NCBI GenBank assembly: GCA_937901285.1
Contig: CALCHI010000551.1
Coordinates: forward strand, 1-27,620
From: UBA8437 sp003445035
Lineage (GTDB): Bacteria > Planctomycetota > Planctomycetia > Planctomycetales > Planctomycetaceae
Direction of reading: 5' to 3'
Length of the DNA: 27,620 nt
Both the position numbers and the translations under genes were made by a program. The number at the start of each line of letters is the position of its first letter. Position 1 is the first letter of the stretch. Below are positions 23,207 to 27,620 of this stretch, piece by piece. The notes under the pieces were generated by a model, which was not told where the DNA came from, ran no database searches, and saw only the letters and a program-made list of their open reading frames with translations.

Positions 23207-26200
23207 ATGCATTTGAGATCCTGGCTAGAGGGTCTGCGGACCCGGTTGACCCGTCGCACCTCCATTCGCCGCAAGTGGCACTCCCGATCGGGGAGGCCAT
23301 CGGTCGAAGCGTTGGAAGATCGGACATTGCTGTCGACGGTGACGGCGATCGTTCTGGAGGGGCAGTTGCAAGTGACTGCCGATTCGGACGAGGATCTGGT
23401 GATCCGTGAGGATCCCTTCAACGCCGGCCGCGTGCAACTGGAAGTTGACGGCCAGGTTCATTCGAGCATTCCGACCACGCTGACCACCTCGTCGTTGACC
23501 AGCATCGAGATCATCGGTGGTGAGGGCGACAACCTGATCGACCTGAGTGCGATCGACTCGACGGTGTTCACGGCCCTGACGTCGATTGACGTTCGAGCCG
23601 GTGAGGGAGATGACGAGGTCCTGACCAGTGCGGATCTCGACGACGTGGTCGACGGTGGTCACGGCTCCGACACGTTGACCGGTGCGGCTGGTGACAACGT
23701 GCTGTCCGGTGGGGACGGTGACGACCTGATTGATGGTGGCATCGGCAACGACCAGTTGAACGGCAACGACGGCCAGGACGTGGTCAGCGGCAACGACGGA
23801 GATGACACGTTGTCGGGCGGCGATGGCAAGGACACGCTTTCCGGTGGACTCGGCAACGACCGTGTCGACGGCAATCACGACACCGACGTCATTCACGGTG
23901 GGGATGGCAACGACACGATCAACGGCGGTTCCGGCAACGACACGCTCAACGGAGACCTTGGTGACGACGTGCTTCTTGGTGGAGGAGGCAGCGACGTCGT
24001 GTCGGGTGGCGATGGCTTCGACAGCCTGCTGGGCCAGGGCGGAGCCGACACGCTTTCCGGTGGAGCCGAACACGACACGATCAACGGTGGGGCGGGCGAC
24101 GATCTGTTGCTGGGTGAGACGGGCGACGACCGGCTCAACGGTGGCAACAATGCGGATACGCTCGAGGGCGGTGATGGCAATGACAGCCTCTTCGGTGGGC
24201 CCGGTCGGGATCTGCTGGAGGGCAATGCCGGGGAAGACATTCTCCGCGGCCAGGGAGGTGCCGATGTGCTCTTCGGTGGACTCGACGCCGACCACATGGA
24301 CGGTGGTGGTGGCAACGACCTGGTCGATGGTGATGAGCAATGGACGCTGACTCTCAGTGACGCCACGGTCAATCCCGAGGGGGATGATGACAGCAGCGGC
24401 AGCATCTTCACCACGGACTTCGAGGACGGGATGCCCCTGGAGTTCATTCATGACGCCGCCGCGGCCGGCCTGGTCGATGTCCAGGGTTACGATGGGCTGG
24501 GCAACGACGTCGGCAACACCTTCTCGGGATCGTTCCTGCAGAACACCAGTGGCGGGACGGCATCCGAACCGGGCAGCGTGGCTCCCCAGCCGATCACGCT
24601 GGTGCTCTCCAACCTGCCCGACCACACCAGCCTGGATATCAACTTCCTGCTGGCGATCATCGAGAACTGGGACGGTCACACTGCGGCCGGTGACGCCCAG
24701 GGTGATCCGGTCGACTATCCCGACGTGTTCAATGTCGCGGTTGACGGCGAACTGGTCTACAGCGTGGCTTTCGATCAGCAGTTGACCGACGACAACTACG
24801 ACCTGCTGGCCGGTGACGCCTACGCTCCCGAGGACGGCGTCGAGCTGGAACATAACCGCAACGACCTGTTCACGCCGTTCGGTGGCAATCACCCGATCTA
24901 CATCAACGATTCTGCCTGGGATCTCGGTATCGATTCGAACCTCGACGCGATCCCTCACACGGCCGGAACGGTGACGATCCAGTGGTACGCCGGTGGAGAT
25001 GGGTACCAGGGCGGTGATGATGAATCCTGGGCGATTGACAATGTCGATATCGTGCTCAACGGCCTGACCGACCGGACCGATGCCACCTTTGTCGTCACGC
25101 TCTCGCGTCCGCAGGAAGACACCGTCTCGGTGACCTATTCGACCGAGGACGGCACGGCAACGGCCGTCACCGAGGACTACCAGTCGACGGCTGGAACGCT
25201 GGTCTTCGCGCCCGGTGAAGTGACCCGGACCATCAGCGTGCCGGTGCTGGGCGACACCGAGGTGGAAGCCGACGAGACGTTCAACCTGGTGCTCTCGAGT
25301 GCCAGTGGGGCGAGGATCACCGACGGACTGGGAACGGCGACGATCGTTGACGATGACTCGGAGACCGCGGGCCTGGCCATGCCGATCTTTGCGCCCGGTT
25401 CCTCTGACGAATACATGCGGAACATACTCGATCCGATTCTCAACGAGTACACCGCTCGGTATCGGGTCGCTCCGAGGTGGAGCACCACCGCAACCGACGG
25501 CAGCGGGTTGCAGCAGGGTGATCCGACCACGTTGACCTGGGGCATCGTGCCCGAGGGCACCCCGATTCCGGCTCTGGGCGGTATCAATGGCGAATCGAGT
25601 GCCAACAGTGACCTGATCGATCGACTGGATACGATCTACAACGAAACAGCCACCGGTGCGGACGTCACCAACCGAACCTGGTTTCCGACCTTCTCGGCAA
25701 TCTTTGATCGCTGGGGCGAATTGTCGGGAATCACGTTCGTCTTCGAACCCAATGACGATGGCGTGGCGTTCGCCGGGAACAACTCGAATCCGGGTGTGCT
25801 GGATGTGCGGGCCGACCTGAGAATCGGTGGCCACTCGATCGACGGCAACTCGAATGTCCTGGCCTACAACTTCTTCCCCGACATCGGGGAAATGGTCATC
25901 GACACCAATGACAACTTCTACGACAACACCGCGAACGACTCGCGGGCACTCCGCAATGTGCTGGGCCACGAGAACGGCCACGGCCTGGGGTTCGCCCATG
26001 TCATCCCGGTCAACCAGACGAAATTGATGGAGCCGATTGCGTCGACCTCCTTCGATGGGCCCCAGTACGATGACATCCTGGCGGTGCAGCGGAGTTACGG
26101 CGACTTTTTCGAGAGCGGCTCGGGGAATGACACGAAGGGGAATGCGACCGATCTCGGCCAGATCGAGAACACGACCCTCGTGGTCGGTGGTGACACGGCG

Positions 26201-27620
26201 ACACAATTCGACGGGGACGGGGATGGCGCGGTGGACAATACCGTTGATCCAGCCCAGTCGGCTTTTGTCAGTGCCGACGGGTCGTCCGACATCGACGTCT
26301 ACAAGTTCAGCACTCTCCAGGGAGCCTCACTCGACATCGTTCTGCAACCGTTGGGGCCCACGTATGACGAGGGGCCGCAGGGGGGAAGCGCGTCGCCGTT
26401 CGATGCCGCCAACCAGGCTGATCTCACGCTCGAATTTCTCGACACCAATGGCACCACGGTGCTGGCCGTGTCGAATGCGGGTGGGGTTGGAGAGGGCGAG
26501 GCAATCGCCGGGCAGGTTCTGACGACGGCCGGCGAATACTACGTCCGGGTGACCAGTGCCACCGACCTGGTTCAGACCTATCAACTCGACCTGACGCTCG
26601 CCGGCGGAACAAGCGAACCCGGGCCTCCCGGACCTGGTCCCACCGGGTCGGGCCTCTCTGGTGACACGATCCTCGGCAGTGGCGGACAGGACACGCTGGT
26701 CGGGGCCGGTGACAACGACCACATCAGCGGTGGCAGCGGTTCCGATGTGCTCAAGGGCCGCGGCGGTGACGACTCGCTGTATGGCGGCGGTGGCAACGAC
26801 CAGGTGTATGGCGGTACCGGCCACGACCTGTTGCAGGGTCAGGGTGGGGTCGACTCGTTGCACGGTGATGCCGGCGACGACCAGTTGATCTGGCGGATTG
26901 GTGACAGCTCGGATCTGCTCGACGGTGGTCTTGATGCCGACGTGGTGACGGTCAAGGCCGACAGCCGCAACAACCAGATCAACGTGTTGCAGAATGCCAC
27001 CTCGCAGCTGCAGGTCTCCGACGGCAGCGGAACGATCACCATCGAGGATTCGATCACACGCGTGGTCATCGACGCCGGTGCGGGACGCGATGCGGTCACT
27101 ATTGGCACCGTCGACCGAGTGCCTACAGTGCTGCTGGAGGTCAACGGACAGGGCGGACGCGATACGATCGATGCCGGTGGACGGGCTCTCGGAGCGGTCC
27201 GATTGCTGGCCGTCGGTGGCGGCGGCAACGACACGATCATCGGCAGCGGCGCTGACGATTCGCTGCTGGGCAGCGACGGGGCTGATGTGGTCACCGGCGA
27301 GGGCGGCGACGACACGCTCCGGGGCGGCTCCGGCAAGGACAACCTGTCCGGTGGCGACGGTGACGATGAACTGTTCGGTGGAGACGGCAACGACACACTG
27401 CTGGGCAATGACGGACGAGATGAACTCGACGGCGAGGCTGGTCATGACATACTGACCGGGCACGCCGGAGACGATTCCCTGAAGGGATCGGACGGTGACG
27501 ACCGGCTCAATGGGTCCAGCGGCAGCGACCAGCTGGACGGTGGCGGCGGACGTGACAGCCTCTTTGGCGGCGGCGGCGACGACAGGCTTACCGGTGGAAC
27601 CGACAATGACTTCCTGGTCG
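23207..27620 (+). CDS. giant RTX / metzincin-type protease protein, 3' end outside the window
   Basis: The frame from the ATG at 23207 (AGGGA seven bases upstream) stays open to the window edge, at least 1471 residues. In-frame ATGs at 23183 and 23186 exist but lack a well-spaced site. Seen: a basic N-terminus and VEALEDRTLLS (residues 33-43), the LEPRxLL-type motif of planctomycete giant proteins; RTX nonapeptides GGxGxDxLx (about 148-377); a beta-sandwich-like region (398-621); a Calx-beta domain (624-718, YSTEDGTATA and DDDSE end); a zinc protease domain (725-968) with H921-E922-x-x-H925-x-x-G-x-x-H931 and Met941 in KLMEP; a PPC-like domain (1022-1135); linker PGPPGPGPTGSG; RTX again (1151-1228); a beta-rich segment; and RTX to the edge. 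Probably a secreted, calcium-stabilised surface protease. No classical signal peptide is visible. Confidence 0.92.
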   Translation, partial: MHLRSWLEGLRTRLTRRTSIRRKWHSRSGRPSVEALEDRTLLSTVTAIVLEGQLQVTADSDEDLVIREDPFNAGRVQLEVDGQVHSSIPTTLTTSSLTSIEIIGGEGDNLIDLSAIDSTVFTALTSIDVRAGEGDDEVLTSADLDDVVDGGHGSDTLTGAAGDNVLSGGDGDDLIDGGIGNDQLNGNDGQDVVSGNDGDDTLSGGDGKDTLSGGLGNDRVDGNHDTDVIHGGDGNDTINGGSGNDTLNGDLGDDVLLGGGGSDVVSGGDGFDSLLGQGGADTLSGGAEHDTINGGAGDDLLLGETGDDRLNGGNNADTLEGGDGNDSLFGGPGRDLLEGNAGEDILRGQGGADVLFGGLDADHMDGGGGNDLVDGDEQWTLTLSDATVNPEGDDDSSGSIFTTDFEDGMPLEFIHDAAAAGLVDVQGYDGLGNDVGNTFSGSFLQNTSGGTASEPGSVAPQPITLVLSNLPDHTSLDINFLLAIIENWDGHTAAGDAQGDPVDYPDVFNVAVDGELVYSVAFDQQLTDDNYDLLAGDAYAPEDGVELEHNRNDLFTPFGGNHPIYINDSAWDLGIDSNLDAIPHTAGTVTIQWYAGGDGYQGGDDESWAIDNVDIVLNGLTDRTDATFVVTLSRPQEDTVSVTYSTEDGTATAVTEDYQSTAGTLVFAPGEVTRTISVPVLGDTEVEADETFNLVLSSASGARITDGLGTATIVDDDSETAGLAMPIFAPGSSDEYMRNILDPILNEYTARYRVAPRWSTTATDGSGLQQGDPTTLTWGIVPEGTPIPALGGINGESSANSDLIDRLDTIYNETATGADVTNRTWFPTFSAIFDRWGELSGITFVFEPNDDGVAFAGNNSNPGVLDVRADLRIGGHSIDGNSNVLAYNFFPDIGEMVIDTNDNFYDNTANDSRALRNVLGHENGHGLGFAHVIPVNQTKLMEPIASTSFDGPQYDDILAVQRSYGDFFESGSGNDTKGNATDLGQIENTTLVVGGDTATQFDGDGDGAVDNTVDPAQSAFVSADGSSDIDVYKFSTLQGASLDIVLQPLGPTYDEGPQGGSASPFDAANQADLTLEFLDTNGTTVLAVSNAGGVGEGEAIAGQVLTTAGEYYVRVTSATDLVQTYQLDLTLAGGTSEPGPPGPGPTGSGLSGDTILGSGGQDTLVGAGDNDHISGGSGSDVLKGRGGDDSLYGGGGNDQVYGGTGHDLLQGQGGVDSLHGDAGDDQLIWRIGDSSDLLDGGLDADVVTVKADSRNNQINVLQNATSQLQVSDGSGTITIEDSITRVVIDAGAGRDAVTIGTVDRVPTVLLEVNGQGGRDTIDAGGRALGAVRLLAVGGGGNDTIIGSGADDSLLGSDGADVVTGEGGDDTLRGGSGKDNLSGGDGDDELFGGDGNDTLLGNDGRDELDGEAGHDILTGHAGDDSLKGSDGDDRLNGSSGSDQLDGGGGRDSLFGGGGDDRLTGGTDNDFLV
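23647..24340 (+). repeat. RTX block 1 (coding nonapeptide repeats)
   Basis: About 25 tandem copies of a 27-base unit encoding GGxGxDxLx, for example GGDGDDLID, GGIGNDQLN and GGDGNDTIN. The DNA repeat is imperfect but strongly biased (ggtgg, gacgac, aacgac), which also keeps the opposite strand open and generates long false frames there. RTX repeats bind calcium and fold into a parallel beta-roll after secretion. Confidence 0.88.
26675..27620 (+). repeat. RTX blocks 2 and 3 (coding nonapeptide repeats)
   Basis: Block 2 spans about 26675-26890 (GSGGQDTLV, GGSGSDVLK, GGGGNDQVY, GGTGHDLLQ). A beta-rich segment of about 100 residues without the motif follows. Block 3 runs from about 27200 to the window edge (GGGGNDTII, GGSGKDNLS, GGDGNDTLL, GGGGRDSLF). 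The repeats continue beyond the window, so their full number is unknown. Confidence 0.85.

Noticed and set aside
23647..24340. CRISPR-like or non-coding tandem repeat array
   Set aside because: The 27-base periodicity encodes RTX nonapeptides in one continuous frame and the units vary in sequence, unlike identical repeats with unique spacers.
23225..26206. Long open frame of 993 residues on the minus strand
   Set aside because: It lies wholly antisense to the RTX/protease gene. Its translation is a monotonous Val/Ala/Thr/Gln pattern produced by the complement of Gly/Asp-rich repeats, without a ribosome-binding site or any recognisable domain.
26327..27463. Minus-strand open frame of 378 residues opposite the RTX repeats
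   Set aside because: Same artefact as above: repeat-derived, no start signals, and the plus strand encodes clear RTX, PPC and linker sequence.

Overview
The window is GC-rich and almost certainly comes from a planctomycete chromosome. The evidence is the gene set: two DUF1501 proteins, a DUF1549/DUF1553 (PSD1-type) protein carrying CxxCH cytochrome-like motifs, a cytochrome-c-like/WD40 protein, a DUF1080 protein, and a giant secreted protein with the LEDRTLLS (LEPRxLL-type) N-terminus. These families are strongly expanded in Planctomycetota. I see no insertion sequence, phage, integrase or CRISPR array, so it reads as ordinary chromosome with short operons on both strands.

Left part (1-5089): the 3' end of a DUF1501 gene; a promoter with an inverted repeat over its -10, leading into a DksA/TraR zinc-finger gene and lspA (4-nt overlap); convergent to these, a minus-strand pair of a DUF1080 (3-keto-disaccharide hydrolase-like) gene and a hydroxyacid-oxoacid transhydrogenase-type alcohol dehydrogenase (4-nt overlap); a minus-strand tRNA-Arg(CCG); a roughly 360-bp non-coding stretch with a strong palindrome; and a secreted HELTH zinc peptidase.

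Middle (5207-16623): a plus-strand run of NfeD-like protein, flotillin-like FloA, an unknown membrane-anchored protein, a GT4 glycosyltransferase and a CinA whose C-terminal amidase domain has lost its catalytic residues. A small membrane protein follows. Two minus-strand genes come next: an unknown secreted protein, and a fusion of a PncC/CinA-C-like domain to a nucleotidylyltransferase domain. Then a plus-strand tandem-GNAT/amidase pair is convergent with an MFS transporter.

Right part (16909-27620): an operon of DUF1501 (Tat-type signal), DUF1549/DUF1553 and cytochrome-c-like/WD40 genes, a characteristic planctomycete surface or periplasmic module of unknown substrate. It is followed by a very large open gene, running off the window from 23207, that encodes RTX repeats, a beta-sandwich region, a Calx-beta domain, a metzincin-type protease (HENGHGLGFAH), a PPC-like domain and further RTX repeats.

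The observations most worth following are the two complementary, apparently decayed PncC-type domains (one in cinA, one fused to a nucleotidylyltransferase), the metzincin embedded between RTX blocks, the large domain inserted in the DUF1553 protein, several promoter-associated dyads, and two start codons so close to a -10-like element that leaderless mRNAs are plausible. All functional statements are from reading motifs; no database search was possible.
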